Positions 23,017-32,816 of a stretch of DNA of 64,000 nucleotides are shown piece after piece; within the stretch, counting starts at the first letter, position 1; each line of letters starts with the position of its first letter. The notes under the pieces are model-generated. The model was not told the DNA's origin and searched no databases. It saw nothing but the letters and a program-made list of their open reading frames with translations. Source of the stretch: Spirilliplanes yamanashiensis (GTDB lineage Bacteria > Actinomycetota > Actinomycetes > Mycobacteriales > Micromonosporaceae). A program made the position numbers and the translations under genes. Location of the stretch: assembly GCF_016863475.1 (NCBI RefSeq), contig NZ_BOOY01000016.1:1-64000 (forward strand). The letters run 5' to 3'.

Positions 23017-24053
23017 CGGTGCGGCCGGGCACGCCCGGCTCGCTGGAGCTGACCGAGCTGCCGGAGCCGGTGCCGGGCGACGGCGAGCTGCTGGTGGACG
23101 GCCTGGCCGTGGGCGTGTGCGGCACCGACCGGGAGATCATCGCCGCCGAGTACGGCACGGCGGCGCCGGGGCGCGAGCGGCTGGTCATCGGCCACGAGTC
23201 GCTGGGCCGGGTGCGCTCGGCGCCCGACGGCAGCGGATTCGCCCCGGGCGACCTGGTCGCGGGCGTGGTGCGCCGCCCGGACCCGCAGCCGTGCCTGGCG
23301 TGCGCGCACGGCGAGTTCGACATGTGCCGCAACGGCGGCTACACCGAGCGCGGCATCAAGGACCTCGACGGGTACGCGGCGCAGGCGTGGACGGTGGAGG
23401 CCGCGTACGCGGTGCGGCTGGACCCGGCGCTGGAGCGGGTGGGCGTGCTGATGGAACCGGCGTCGGTGGTGGCGAAGGCGTGGGAGCAGATCGACCGGGT
23501 GGGCGGCCGGTCGGTGTTCGAGCCGCGCACGGTGCTGGTCACCGGGGCGGGCCCGATCGGGCTGCTGGCGGCGCTGATCGGGGTGCAGCGCGGCCTCGAC
23601 GTGCACGTGCTGGACGTGGTGGCCGACGGCCCCAAGCCGGCGGCGGTGCGCGCGCTGGGCGCGCGGTACCACGCGGGCCCCGTGGCGGACGTGGCCGCGA
23701 AGCTGGGCCCGGACGTCATCGTGGAGGCGACGGGCGTGCCGTCGGTGGTGTTCGAGGCGATCGCGGGCACCGGCGCGTACGGCGTCACGTGCCTGACCGG
23801 GGTGTCCCGGCCGGGCCGCCGGTCGCGGGTGGACGTGGGCGCGGCGAACCGGGAGCTGGTGCTGGAGAACGACGTGGTGGTGGGCTCGGTGAACGCGAAC
23901 ATGCGGCACTGGGCGGCCGCGGCGCAGGTGCTGGGCGCCGCCGACCACGGCTGGCTGGACGGCCTCATCACCCGGCGGGTGCCGCTGGAGCGTTTCGCGC
24001 ACGCGTACGAGGCGCAGCCGGACGACATCAAGACGGTGATCACGCTGGGCTGA
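23001..24053 (+). CDS. Glucose 1-dehydrogenase-like zinc alcohol dehydrogenase
   Basis: 350 residues of the medium-chain dehydrogenase family. Zinc-ligand-type residues: Cys in GVCGTDREI and His-Glu in VIGHESLGRV. A second cysteine-rich lobe (CLACAHGEFDMC) binds structural zinc. The Rossmann motif is VLVTGAGPIGLLAAL. The closest type is the archaeal-like glucose 1-dehydrogenase with NADP/NAD (segments RNGGYTERGIKDLDGYAA and VLMEPASVVAKAW). AGGAGGAGG precedes the ATG at 23001, inside the GH15 3' end. Likely oxidises glucose made by the GH15 enzyme. Confidence 0.87.
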
Positions 24054-24066
24054 CCGCCGCGGGGAC

Positions 24067-24082
24067 GGGTCTTCCGGCCCTG
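24067..24082 (+). promoter_or_regulatory. DosR/DevR-like box before second universal stress protein gene
   Basis: GGGTCTTCCGGCCCTG, 55 bases before the ATG at 24138. It shares CGGCCCTG with the boxes at 3601 and 20304, but has a weaker left half. Confidence 0.5.
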
Positions 24083-24137
24083 CCGCACGGCGCCGCCGCG
24101 GGCGAGGCTGAGGGCAGTCCCGCCCCGAGGAGGAGCC

Positions 24138-24923
24138 ATGCGGATCGTCGGCACGTACCCGCGCGCGGAGGTCGTCGCCGGGGTGGACGGCTCGGGCGCG
24201 AGCCTGGCCGCCGTCCGCTGGGCCGCCCGGGAGGCGCGCCGCCGCGACGCCGTGCTGCACCTGGTGCACGTGCGCGACGCCCGGGCCGGTGAGGCCGGGA
24301 TGCTGTTGTCCCACGCGGAGTGCGCGGCGCGCGAGGCGGCGCCCGGGGTGCCGGTCCGGGCGCGGACGGCCGCGGGCGACCCGGCCGACGTGCTGGTGCG
24401 CGCCGCCGCGGGCGCGGAGCTGGTGGTGCTGGGCCACCACGCCGAGCCCCGACCGGTGGAGCTGCTGACCTCCGTCGGGCAACACGTCGCCTCGCACGCG
24501 CCGTGCCCGGTCGCGGTGGTCCGCGGCGCGGGGGCCCGGCCGCCGGTGTGCGGCGAGGACCGGCGCCCGGTGGTGGCCGGCCTGGACGACTCGCCCGGGG
24601 CGGCGCGCGCCCTGGGGCTGGCGTTCGAGGAGGCCGACGCGGCCGGCTGCCACCTGGTGGCGGTGCGGGCGGGCACGGCGGCGGCGGGGCTGGCCGCGCT
24701 GCTGGAGCCGTGGCGCGAGAAGTACCCCGACGTGCAAGCGATCGCGGTGGCCCGGCCCGGCCCCACGGCGCGGGTGCTGACCGAGTCGACCCACGCGGCC
24801 CGGCTGATCGTGGTCGGCCCGAGCCGGCTGGGCGGCCTGGCCGGCGCGGTGCTCGGCTCGGCCGCGCTGCACCTGCTGCGGCACGCGGACTGCCCGGTGC
24901 TGGTCGACCGCGGGACGCGCTGA
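24138..24923 (+). CDS. Tandem universal stress protein with degenerate first domain
   Basis: 261 residues with two Usp domains. Domain 2 keeps a glycine-rich nucleotide loop (GPSRLGGLAGAVLGS), but domain 1 has GHHAEPRPVELLTS in the same place, losing the G-x2-G pattern. ATP binding by domain 1 is therefore doubtful. GAGGAGGAG lies before the ATG. A DosR-like box lies upstream, and the gene follows the GH15-dehydrogenase unit. Confidence 0.88.
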   Translation: MRIVGTYPRAEVVAGVDGSGASLAAVRWAAREARRRDAVLHLVHVRDARAGEAGMLLSHAECAAREAAPGVPVRARTAAGDPADVLVRAAAGAELVVLGHHAEPRPVELLTSVGQHVASHAPCPVAVVRGAGARPPVCGEDRRPVVAGLDDSPGAARALGLAFEEADAAGCHLVAVRAGTAAAGLAALLEPWREKYPDVQAIAVARPGPTARVLTESTHAARLIVVGPSRLGGLAGAVLGSAALHLLRHADCPVLVDRGTR

Positions 24924-24925
24924 GT

Positions 24926-27628
24926 TCAGACCGCGATCGGGCGCGCGGGCCGCCGGGCCAGCAGCCCCCCGGCGTCGGCCGCCGGCACCGGCCGGCTGAA
25001 CAGGTAGCCCTGGGCCAGGTCGCAGCCCATGCGGCGCAGCGCGGCGAGCTGGTCCTCGGTCTCCACGCCCTCGGCGACGGTGGCCATGCCGAGGCTGCGG
25101 CCGAGCTGCACGATGGTGTGCGCCAGGGTGGCGGCGTCCTCCTCGTCGCCGAGCCGCTCCACGAACGAACGGTCGATCTTGAGGATGTCGACGGGGAACC
25201 GGCGCAGGTACGCCAGCGACGAGTAGCCGGTGCCGAAGTCGTCGATGGCGAGCTGCACGCCGAGCGCCTTGAGCCGGGTGAGCTGCTCCAGGTTCTGCTC
25301 GGTGTCGGTCATCAGCACGCTCTCGGTGACCTCGAGGCAGATCCCGTCGGGGCGCACCCCGGTGCGGGCGATGACGGCGGCGACCCGGCCGGGCAGGTCG
25401 TCGCGGTCGAACTGGCGCACCGACACGTTGACGGCCATCCGGATGCGGCGGCCGTGCTCGCGCTCCCAGGCGACGGCCTGCCGGCACGCCTGCTCCAGCA
25501 CCCACTCCCCCAGCGGACCGATCACGCCGGTGGCCTCGGCCAGACCGATGAAGTCGCCGGGCGGCACGAGCCCGCGGGCAGGGTGCTGCCAGCGCACCAG
25601 CGCCTCGAACCCGGCGACGGCGTCGTCCAGCGCGAGGTCGACGGTCGGCTGGTAGTGCACGGTCAGCTCGTCGCGGTCCAGCGCCCGGCGCAGGTCCGCC
25701 TCCAGCTGCAGCCGGTCCATCAGGCCGGCGTGCATCCGCGGGTCGTAGCTGGCGACGGTGCCGCCGCCGGCCGCCTTGGCCCGGTACATGGCGAGGTCGG
25801 CGTTGCGCAGCAGCTGGTCGGCGTCGACCGCGTCGGCGCGGCCGGCCACGGCCAGGCCGACGCTGCCGCCCGCGTGCACGTCCTGCCCGGCGATGGGGAA
25901 CGGCGCGGCCAGGGCGGCGACGATGCGGCGGGCCACCGTCTCGGCCTCGCTCAGCTCGGCGGCGGCCACCAGCACGGCGAACTCGTCGCCGCCGAACCGG
26001 GCGACGGTGTCCTCCTCGCGCACGGCGGCGCGCAGCCGGTCGGCGACCTGCACGAGCAGCTGGTCGCCGGCCGCCGGCCCGAGGGCGTCGTTGACCTCCT
26101 TGAACCCGTCCAGGTCCAGGTACAGCACGGCGACGTGGTCGGTGCGCCGGCGGCCGCGCAGCCGCTCCTGGAGGTGCTCGTGGAACAGCGCCCGGTTGGC
26201 GAGCTGGGTGAGCGCGTCGTGGAACGCGGAGTGCATGAGCTGGTCCTGCAGCTCCTTGCGCTCGCTGATGTCGCGGGTGTTGAGCACGACGCCGCGCACG
26301 TTCGGGTCGTCCAGCAGGTTCGTGACGGTCATCTCGACCTGGCGGAGGCCGCGGTCGCGGTGCCGCAGCGTCGCCTCGACGACGGTGGTGGCGTACGGGC
26401 GGGTGGCGACGGCGCGCAGCGCCTCGTGCAGGCGGGCGGCGGACTCCTGGTCGCCCATGTCGCTGATCGAGCGGCCGGTCACCTCGGCCGGCTGCCAGCC
26501 GAACACCCGCTGCACCGACTCGGACTGGTAGAGGACCACGCCGTCCAGCCCGACCACCGTGACGACGTCGGAGCTGTGCTGCACCAGGGCGTGGAAGCGC
26601 TGCTCGCTGGCGGACAGCTCGGCGGTGCGGGCGGCGACGCGGGCCTCCAGGTCCCGGGTGAGGGCCCGGTTCTCCAGCAGGGTGAGCAGCTGGCGCACCC
26701 CGATGAGCACGATGACCGCCGCCCACACGTACATGATCAGCCGGTCGAACCGCGGGTAGTTGAGGCAGGTGACGACGACCGCGGCGAAGACGGCCGCGTA
26801 CGGCAGCATGACGCCCACCGGGCGCTCGTCGGCGCCGGCGACCACGACGGGCCGGGCGTCCGGCTTCCGCAGCGCCGCCAGCATGATGAGCAGGAAGCCG
26901 CCGGACCAGCCCGCGTCGAGCATCCCGCCGGACTGGAACGCGCCGACGATCGTCACGTACGCGTAGCCGCTGTCGGCCACCGCGATGACGAGCATGCCGG
27001 CGCCGATGAGCGACAGCGGCACGTCCCGCACGCCGACGCGGCGCAGCAGCACCAGCATGTACAGCACGACGGTGACGATCATGACGTCGTGCAGCGGGTA
27101 GGCGAGGATGGCGGCCTTCGTCAGACCCGCCGCCCGGCCGCCGATCAGCGGCTTCATCAGCAGGATGTAGCTGATGAGCAGCGCCGAACCCCCGAGCACC
27201 AGGCCGTCGAGGACGCCGCGGCAGCGCTGCGCCGGGCTCTGCCGGATGCCCGGCAGCAGCAGGACGCCCGCCGCGGCGAGCGGCGCGAAACCCAGGTAGC
27301 CGACGTCCGGCAGCGACGGGAACGGCACCCCGACCCCGTTGACCGTCTCCGACCAGAACCAGCCCACCTGCCCCAGCGCCCACGACAGCACCCCGGAGCC
27401 GAGCACGGCCCAGGCGAGGCGGCGACGGCCGGCCGAGCGGACGGCCCGGGTCAGGGCGGCGATCGCGGCGGCGGCGGAGGCCAGCAGGTTGCCGGCGTTC
27501 GCGACGTCGCGGGCGATCACGTCGCCGCCGATGTTGGCCTCCAGCAGCAGCCCGTAGCCCAGCACGGCCGCCGCGAGCAGCGCGCACCCCACCACCCACC
27601 GGCGGTCGGCGCGGGGCTCGGCGGACAT
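24926..27628 (-). CDS. Membrane GGDEF-EAL protein (cyclic-di-GMP turnover)
   Basis: 900 residues. The N-terminal ~330 residues hold about nine to ten hydrophobic helices (MASE-like membrane sensor). Then come a short coiled coil, a PAS domain (about 345-465), a GGDEF domain with an intact FGGDEFAVL active site, and an EAL domain with [25 protein letters not shown] and AEGVETE. Both catalytic motifs are intact, so it may make or degrade c-di-GMP. ATG 27628 is chosen; the preceding sequence on that strand holds GGAGTGCCCC. The gene ends two bases from the convergent USP stop region. Confidence 0.9.
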   Translation of the reverse strand: MSAEPRADRRWVVGCALLAAAVLGYGLLLEANIGGDVIARDVANAGNLLASAAAAIAALTRAVRSAGRRRLAWAVLGSGVLSWALGQVGWFWSETVNGVGVPFPSLPDVGYLGFAPLAAAGVLLLPGIRQSPAQRCRGVLDGLVLGGSALLISYILLMKPLIGGRAAGLTKAAILAYPLHDVMIVTVVLYMLVLLRRVGVRDVPLSLIGAGMLVIAVADSGYAYVTIVGAFQSGGMLDAGWSGGFLLIMLAALRKPDARPVVVAGADERPVGVMLPYAAVFAAVVVTCLNYPRFDRLIMYVWAAVIVLIGVRQLLTLLENRALTRDLEARVAARTAELSASEQRFHALVQHSSDVVTVVGLDGVVLYQSESVQRVFGWQPAEVTGRSISDMGDQESAARLHEALRAVATRPYATTVVEATLRHRDRGLRQVEMTVTNLLDDPNVRGVVLNTRDISERKELQDQLMHSAFHDALTQLANRALFHEHLQERLRGRRRTDHVAVLYLDLDGFKEVNDALGPAAGDQLLVQVADRLRAAVREEDTVARFGGDEFAVLVAAAELSEAETVARRIVAALAAPFPIAGQDVHAGGSVGLAVAGRADAVDADQLLRNADLAMYRAKAAGGGTVASYDPRMHAGLMDRLQLEADLRRALDRDELTVHYQPTVDLALDDAVAGFEALVRWQHPARGLVPPGDFIGLAEATGVIGPLGEWVLEQACRQAVAWEREHGRRIRMAVNVSVRQFDRDDLPGRVAAVIARTGVRPDGICLEVTESVLMTDTEQNLEQLTRLKALGVQLAIDDFGTGYSSLAYLRRFPVDILKIDRSFVERLGDEEDAATLAHTIVQLGRSLGMATVAEGVETEDQLAALRRMGCDLAQGYLFSRPVPAADAGGLLARRPARPIAV

Positions 27629-27766
27629 GGGGCACTCCGGGCGGTACGAGGGACGGTGGACGCTGCCTGTGAGATCGGGTGCAGAGCCGCCGAGCTGAGT
27701 TTTCCCTGTACCCATGGACGCCCGTGACCGCGCCGCGGGCCGCCCGTGCGGGGCGGGCCGGCCCCG

Positions 27767-28531
27767 TCAGGCGTCGCCGGCGGGGTCGCCGAGCGGGAAG
27801 CTCGCCCACACCACCTTGCCGCCGGCCGTGGGCAGCGATCCCCAGTGCAGGGCCAGGGCCGCCACCAGCGGCAGGCCGCGCCCGCCGTCGCGGCCGTCGG
27901 CCGACGGGCCGGGGGTCGGACGGATCACCGGCTCGTCCGGCGAGCCGTCCTGCACGGCGACGAGCAGGTGGCGCGGGCGCAGCGACAGCCGCAGCGTCAC
28001 CATCGTGCGGGCGTGCTGCACCGCGTTGCTGACGAGCTCGCTGACCGCCAGGCTGGCCGGGAAGACGAGGTGCGGGATCTCCCACCGGACGCACGCGTCG
28101 GTCACCAGGTCGCGGGCGTGCCGGGCGGCGCCGGCCACGGGCAGCAGCTCGTCGGAGACCGTCTGCGGCGGAACGTGCCGCCGGGCGATGTCCGCCCGCG
28201 CCGCGACGACACTCGGGTGCACGGGCAGCCGCCGGTGGATGCCCCGGCTCAGGGCGGCCGCCAGCACGGGCGCCGGGGCGCACAGCGCCACGGGGATGCC
28301 CGGCCACATGGCCGCCTGCCGGCCGACGGCGGTGAACACGGTGAGCGCGAGCGGATCGGTCAGGCGCACCCGCGCCAGGTCGACCAGCACGGCCGCCGGC
28401 TGCTCCGCGAGCGCCTTCAGCAGCGTCAGCCGGAGCTTCGGCGCCGACTTCCGGTCCAGCGTCCCGGTCGCCGTGAGCACGCGACAACCGGCGTCGTCGT
28501 CCTCGGCACTGAAGCTCAAGGAGCCGGACAT
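27767..28531 (-). CDS. STAS plus HATPase anti-sigma-type regulator
   Basis: 254 residues. Residues about 10-110 form a STAS-like domain (TATGTLDRKSAPKLRLTLLKAL, VLVDLARVRLTDPLALTVF). Residues about 130-254 form an RsbW/SpoIIAB-type HATPase_c_2 domain (SLAVSELVSNAVQHARTMV and the GRDGGRGLPLV loop). It thus joins an antagonist-like and a kinase-like half in one chain, expected to act in partner switching on a SigB-type sigma factor. A SigB-type promoter match (28564-28588) lies upstream, matching that before the sigma factor at 31591. Confidence 0.85.
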   Translation of the reverse strand: MSGSLSFSAEDDDAGCRVLTATGTLDRKSAPKLRLTLLKALAEQPAAVLVDLARVRLTDPLALTVFTAVGRQAAMWPGIPVALCAPAPVLAAALSRGIHRRLPVHPSVVAARADIARRHVPPQTVSDELLPVAGAARHARDLVTDACVRWEIPHLVFPASLAVSELVSNAVQHARTMVTLRLSLRPRHLLVAVQDGSPDEPVIRPTPGPSADGRDGGRGLPLVAALALHWGSLPTAGGKVVWASFPLGDPAGDA

Positions 28532-28563
28532 AGGCGCCTCCTGTCGGCCCGGGTCCGCGTCGG

Positions 28564-28588
28564 GTTCCCGGTCCCCGCCTCCGCAAAC
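28564..28588 (-). promoter_or_regulatory. SigB/SigF-type promoter match
   Basis: On the minus strand GTTT, 15 bases, then GGGAAC; consensus for SigB/SigF promoters is GTTT-N13-16-GGGTAT-like. It lies in the short gap between the cheR stop (28590) and the start at 28531. Confidence 0.55.
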
Positions 28589-28589
28589 G

Positions 28590-30305
28590 TCAGACGATGG
28601 CCGCATCGGACCCGGCCGGCTCGTCGGTCTCCATCACCACGATCGCGCCGGTGACCTCGCCGTTCGCCCCGTTCAGCGGCGCGCACGACACCCGGACCGT
28701 CACCGCCCGGCCGCGCCGGTCGACCGCCTCCAGCCGCACGGTCGGCACGTCGCGGTCGCCGGTCAGGGCCCGCTTCAACGGCGGGCGCACGTGCGCGATG
28801 GGCGGCCCGATGTCGAGGTTGAGCAGGTGCCGGTCGACGACCGCCACGCCGGCGCGCAGGCCGGCGAAGACGGCGTCGAGGAACGCGTTGGCCCGGTCCA
28901 GCTCGGCGGTGCTCCGGTGCAGCTGGTCGTTCATGCTCTGGAGCTCGTCGTTGGTCGACTGCAGTTCCTCGTTGGTGGTCTCCAGCTCCTCGACCGTCGA
29001 CTGCAGCTCCTCGTACGCCGACTCCAGCTCGCGGTTGGCGTGCTCCAGCTCGTCGCGCAGCCGGCGGGCCGCCGTCACGTCGTGGAAGATGAGCGCGACG
29101 CCGAGCAGGCTGGAGTCGCCGCTGACCAGGGGGTTGATCTGCACCTCGAGGTGCAGCGCCTCGGCGCCGGGGCGGGCGTACTCGATGTCGGTCAGGCGCA
29201 GCGGGCGCCGCTCCACCTGGGCCTGCTCGATGTACTTGCGCAGGTCCGCCGGGCGGTAGGAGATCTCCAGGTCGCGGAACGGCCGGCCGACGTCGCGGGC
29301 CGACACGCCGAACAGGGTGTCCGCCCGCCGGTTGCTGAGCGCCACCAGGCCGTCGGCGGTCACGATCACCTGCGCCACCGGGTCGGCCCGGAACGCCTCG
29401 CCGCGCAGCTGGTCGAGGCCGACGAGGCCGTGCCGTTCGGCCGGGGCGCTCGGCTCTCCGAACGCGGCGCCGTTGGGCGCCGCCGGGCGCGGCACCTTGC
29501 GGAACACCCGGCGCTTGAGATCGGCCGGCACGAACACGGAGCCGTGACTGAGCAGCATCTCGGCCTTGCCGAGGAACAGCGCGCCGCGGTCGACGAGGGC
29601 GAAGTGGAACCGGTTGAGGATGCGGGCCTGGGTCTCGGCGTTGAAGTACATCAGCGTGTTGCGGCACGACAGCACGTCGATGCGCGAGATTGGCGCGTCC
29701 TGCACCAGGTCGTTGCGGCCGAAGATGACCGAGCGGCGCAGGTCCTTGCGGAACACGAACCGGTTGCCGGGCTGCGGCTCGAAGTAGCGCTCCAGCAGCT
29801 CGGGCGGCACGGCGGCGGCCGCGCTGCGCTCGTCGTAGGAGGCGTGCCGGGCCTCGTCGAGCTGCACCTCGTCGACGTCCGTCGCGTAGATCTTGACCCG
29901 CTGCCGGAACTGCTCGGGCCCGAGGATCTCGGCCAGCAGCATCGCCAGGGTGTACGCCTCCTCACCGGACGCGCAGCCGGCGCTCCACAGCCGGATCGGG
30001 GTGGCCGCCGGCTTCTCCGCCACCAGCGGCTCCAGCACCTCGGCCCGCAGGTAGTCCCACGCCTCGGCGTCGCGGAAGAAGCCGGTGACGTTGATGAGGA
30101 CCGTGTTGAACAGGGCGGTGAACTCGTCCGGGTGCACCTGCAGGTGATCGAGGTACTCGCCGTAGTCGGCGATCCGCAGCGTCGTCATCCGGCGGCCGAC
30201 CCGGCGCATGAGGCTGGATCGCTTGTAGCCGGTGAAGTCGAAGCCCCGGGCCTCCTTCAGGTACGTCAGGAGTGCCTCGAACCGGGGATCCGTCGGGGGC
30301 GTCAT
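28590..30305 (-). CDS. CheR-type methyltransferase with coiled coil and PAS domains
   Basis: 571 residues. The N-terminal CheR_N and SAM-dependent CheR domains (about 1-270) show TVLINVTGFFRD, LWSAGCASGEEAYTLAM and DVLSCRNTLMYF. A PAS domain follows (about 300-410), then a coiled coil of repeated EELQSTxEE/NDELQS units (about 420-475), and a C-terminal PAS-like segment. The last PAS seems to lack an internal stretch: VAVVDR runs straight into HLLNLDIG, where family members usually have about 22 more residues. It pairs with the CheB-like gene upstream, acting on chemoreceptor glutamates or in a non-chemotaxis pathway. Confidence 0.87.
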   Translation of the reverse strand: MTPPTDPRFEALLTYLKEARGFDFTGYKRSSLMRRVGRRMTTLRIADYGEYLDHLQVHPDEFTALFNTVLINVTGFFRDAEAWDYLRAEVLEPLVAEKPAATPIRLWSAGCASGEEAYTLAMLLAEILGPEQFRQRVKIYATDVDEVQLDEARHASYDERSAAAAVPPELLERYFEPQPGNRFVFRKDLRRSVIFGRNDLVQDAPISRIDVLSCRNTLMYFNAETQARILNRFHFALVDRGALFLGKAEMLLSHGSVFVPADLKRRVFRKVPRPAAPNGAAFGEPSAPAERHGLVGLDQLRGEAFRADPVAQVIVTADGLVALSNRRADTLFGVSARDVGRPFRDLEISYRPADLRKYIEQAQVERRPLRLTDIEYARPGAEALHLEVQINPLVSGDSSLLGVALIFHDVTAARRLRDELEHANRELESAYEELQSTVEELETTNEELQSTNDELQSMNDQLHRSTAELDRANAFLDAVFAGLRAGVAVVDRHLLNLDIGPPIAHVRPPLKRALTGDRDVPTVRLEAVDRRGRAVTVRVSCAPLNGANGEVTGAIVVMETDEPAGSDAAIV

Positions 30306-30365
30306 CGGGTGCCGGCCTTCCGCCTTGCGTCGCGTGCCCGCTGACGCTACCGCAACCCGGCGCCG

Positions 30366-31370
30366 TCACCGCTGTTCGGCGGGCGCGGGCCCGGGCTCCT
30401 CCACCGGTGGGCTGCCGAGCTCGTCGATGAGGCGCCGGATCAGCCGCCCGGCCTTCTCGGCCTCCCGCGCCGAGCGGTCGTAACGGTCGCTGACGTGACC
30501 GCCGCTGTGGCCGTCGGCCATCCGGCGGCTCAGCGCCGCCTTCTCCTCCAGCGCCCGCAGGGCCATCCACAGCGCCCCCTCGGTGGCGACGGCCTGCTCG
30601 TCGAGCAGGCTCTCCGGCGACCAGGCGTGGCCGACGCGGCAGCGGAACCGGGGCAGCGGCTCGTGGCCGAGCTCGTGGAGCGAGCCGCCGCAGCTGGGGC
30701 AGCCGTAGCCGGCCGGGGCCACGGGCAGGTCGGCGGTGGTGACGTCGGCGAGGTCGCTCATGGCCACCTCGAGGTCGAGCTGCGGGTCCGGCCGGTCGTC
30801 GGCCGGCGTCGGGTCGGGCAGGCTCATGGCGGTGATCCCGGTGAGGAGGCCGCCGATCTTCGCGGCGGGCAGGACGTGGTCGGGGGTGGCGCGGGCCAGG
30901 GCGGCCGCAGGCATGCTCGGGAACAGGGCGTCGGCCGGGTCCTGCACGACGGTCAGCCCGCCGTGCGCGGCGACCGTCTGCAACCCGGCGGCGCCGTCGT
31001 CGCGGGAGCCGGACAGGACGACCGCCACGACCCGGCGGCCGTAGGCGCGGGCGGCGGACCGGAACAGCGGGTCGATCGCCGGGCGGTGGCCGTTCTCCGA
31101 CGGGCCGTGGCTGAGCCGGATGCGCCCGCCGATGACCAGCAGGTGCCGGTCGGCGGGCGCGACGTAGACGCGGCCGGGGCGCAGCTCCTCGCCGTCGACG
31201 GCGTGCCGCGCCGGCAGCGGCCCGGCCCGGTCGAGGATCGCCGGCAGGGCGCTGGGCGCGTCGTGCGGCACGTGCAGGACCACCAGCAGTGCGCCCGGGA
31301 AGTCCGGCGGCAGACCGGCGACGAGCGCCTTCAGCGCCTCCACGCCGCCCGCCGACCGCCACCACGTCAC
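30366..31370 (-). CDS. CheB-type methylesterase, N-terminus possibly frameshifted
   Basis: 334 residues. The catalytic domain covers about 1-190, with Ser in RSAGGVEAL, His in VVLHVPHD and Asp in VLSGSRDDGAAG. The C-terminal ~140 residues hold a zinc-type CPSCGG...CRVGH segment and helices. The usual N-terminus VVxIGASAGG is missing. The alternative upstream frame from ATG 31380 reads MRQRDVVAVGG and then breaks; adding eight bases would restore the full motif. GTG 31370 is the best start in the open frame, but the protein may be a damaged or mis-sequenced CheB. No receiver domain is present. Confidence 0.75.
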   Translation of the reverse strand: MTWWRSAGGVEALKALVAGLPPDFPGALLVVLHVPHDAPSALPAILDRAGPLPARHAVDGEELRPGRVYVAPADRHLLVIGGRIRLSHGPSENGHRPAIDPLFRSAARAYGRRVVAVVLSGSRDDGAAGLQTVAAHGGLTVVQDPADALFPSMPAAALARATPDHVLPAAKIGGLLTGITAMSLPDPTPADDRPDPQLDLEVAMSDLADVTTADLPVAPAGYGCPSCGGSLHELGHEPLPRFRCRVGHAWSPESLLDEQAVATEGALWMALRALEEKAALSRRMADGHSGGHVSDRYDRSAREAEKAGRLIRRLIDELGSPPVEEPGPAPAEQR

Positions 31371-31466
31371 GTTGCCTCATCGATTCACCCAATCCTCACC
31401 GCTCACCGGTGGCAAGCGACGGCCGCACCTGGCGGCATCCGTGCGCGGATGATGTTCCGGGGCGAC

Positions 31467-31491
31467 GTTTGCGACCGGCGCGGCCGGGCAA
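31467..31491 (+). promoter_or_regulatory. SigB/SigF-type promoter match before the sigma factor gene
   Basis: GTTT, 15 bases, GGGCAA, 99 bases upstream of the ATG at 31591. It shares the extended GTTTGCG with the sites at 28564-28588 and 32754-32778, suggesting autoregulation by the encoded sigma factor. The -10 part is weaker than in the other two. Confidence 0.4.
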
Positions 31492-31590
31492 CCCTGGGGT
31501 CGACGTCTGCTGATGTGCTACACAAACCGGGATGATTCCCCCCCCCTTACGCGGTGGGAACAAGGTGGCTTCACCGGAGGGGAACGAGAG

Positions 31591-32718
31591 ATGCCCGATC
31601 CCACCCAGGTCAGACTCCGGGTCTCCGAGGCCTTCGAGGACCTCGACGAACTGGCGGAGCGGTACGCCGCGGACGCGGCCGGCCTCCCCGACGAGGCCCG
31701 GCGGCCCCTGCGTGACGAGCTGATCGACCGCTCGCTGCCGTTCGCCCGCCGCCTCGCCGGCCGCTACCGCAACCGCGGCGAGCCCGCCGACGACCTGGCG
31801 CAGGTCGCCTGCCTCGGCCTCGTCAAGGCCGTCGACCGCTACGACCCGAGCCGCGGCTCCTACACCGCCTACGCCACCGCCACCATCTGCGGCGAGATCA
31901 AGCGCCACTTCCGCGACCGCACCTGGGGCGTGCACGTGCCGCGCCGGCTGCAGGACCTCTCCCTCGCCGTCGGCCAGGCCACCCGCACGCTCACCGCGAC
32001 CCTGCAGCGCACGCCCACCTCCGCCGAGATCGCCTCGTACCTCGACATCGGCGAGGCGGACGTCGCCGACGCGCTCGAGTCCGCCGCCGGCTACTCCCCC
32101 GCCTCGCTCAACACGCCGCTCGGCGAGGGCGGCGCGGAGATCGGCGACCTCGTCGGCCACGTCGACGCCGGCATCGGCCTGGTCGACGACCGGCTCACCG
32201 TGGCCCGCCTCATCTGCCGGCTGCCCGCCCGCGAGCGGCGCCTGCTGGCCCTGCGCTTCTACGGCAACCAGACCCAGTCGCAGATCGCCGAGGAACTGGG
32301 CATCTCCCAGATGCACGTCTCCCGGCTGCTCACCCGCGCCCTCACCTGGCTGCGCGAGGCGATGCTCAGCGACACGCCGCCGCCCTGGGACGGCGCGCCC
32401 GACGCCCACGACAGCCGCCTGCACCTGGCGGTCTCCGTCGGCGGTGGCACCGTCACCGTCGTCGTCCGCGGCGAGGTCGACCGCGACAACGCCGACGAGC
32501 TGCGCCGCGCGCTGCTCGGCGCCATCAGCGCCGGCGCCGTCGACCGCCTCGTCGTCGAGTGCGCGGCGATGCCGCTCATCGACGCCGCCGGCATCGGCGT
32601 GCTCGTCGCCGTCCACGAGGCCGCCCGGGTGCGCCACACCACCGTGCAGGTCGCCGGGCTCCAGCCGCACGTCGCGCAGATCTGCGCCATCTCGGGCCTG
32701 AGTTCGCTGCTGGTGTGA
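31591..32718 (+). CDS. SigB/SigF-type sigma factor fused to a STAS domain
   Basis: 375 residues. Sigma regions 2, 3 and 4 fill about 30-265: region 2 RSLPFARRLAGRYRNRG...DLAQVACLGLVKAVDRYDP, region 3 WGVHVPRRLQDLS, region 4 LRFYGNQTQSQIAEELGISQMHVSRLL. A C-terminal STAS domain (about 280-372) shows VRGEVDRDNADELRRAL and PLIDAAGIGVLVAVH; the Ser/Thr phospho-site position of classic antagonists appears to be Asp-Ala. ATG 31591 is chosen because GGAGGGGAACGAGAG precedes it. Regulation by partner switching within one chain is inferred. Confidence 0.88.
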   Translation: MPDPTQVRLRVSEAFEDLDELAERYAADAAGLPDEARRPLRDELIDRSLPFARRLAGRYRNRGEPADDLAQVACLGLVKAVDRYDPSRGSYTAYATATICGEIKRHFRDRTWGVHVPRRLQDLSLAVGQATRTLTATLQRTPTSAEIASYLDIGEADVADALESAAGYSPASLNTPLGEGGAEIGDLVGHVDAGIGLVDDRLTVARLICRLPARERRLLALRFYGNQTQSQIAEELGISQMHVSRLLTRALTWLREAMLSDTPPPWDGAPDAHDSRLHLAVSVGGGTVTVVVRGEVDRDNADELRRALLGAISAGAVDRLVVECAAMPLIDAAGIGVLVAVHEAARVRHTTVQVAGLQPHVAQICAISGLSSLLV

Positions 32719-32753
32719 CCACCGGTCGCGATCCACATCGGATCGTCGGAGGG

Positions 32754-32778
32754 GTTTGCGGCACCGCTACGCGGGAAT
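32754..32778 (+). promoter_or_regulatory. SigB/SigF-type promoter before DUF4383 gene
   Basis: GTTT, 15 bases, GGGAAT, 38 bases before the ATG at 32817. This is the closest match to the SigB/SigF consensus in the window. Confidence 0.6.
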
Positions 32779-32816
32779 GCACCGCCGTCAGAACTCCCAC
32801 GGAGGTGTGAAGGACC

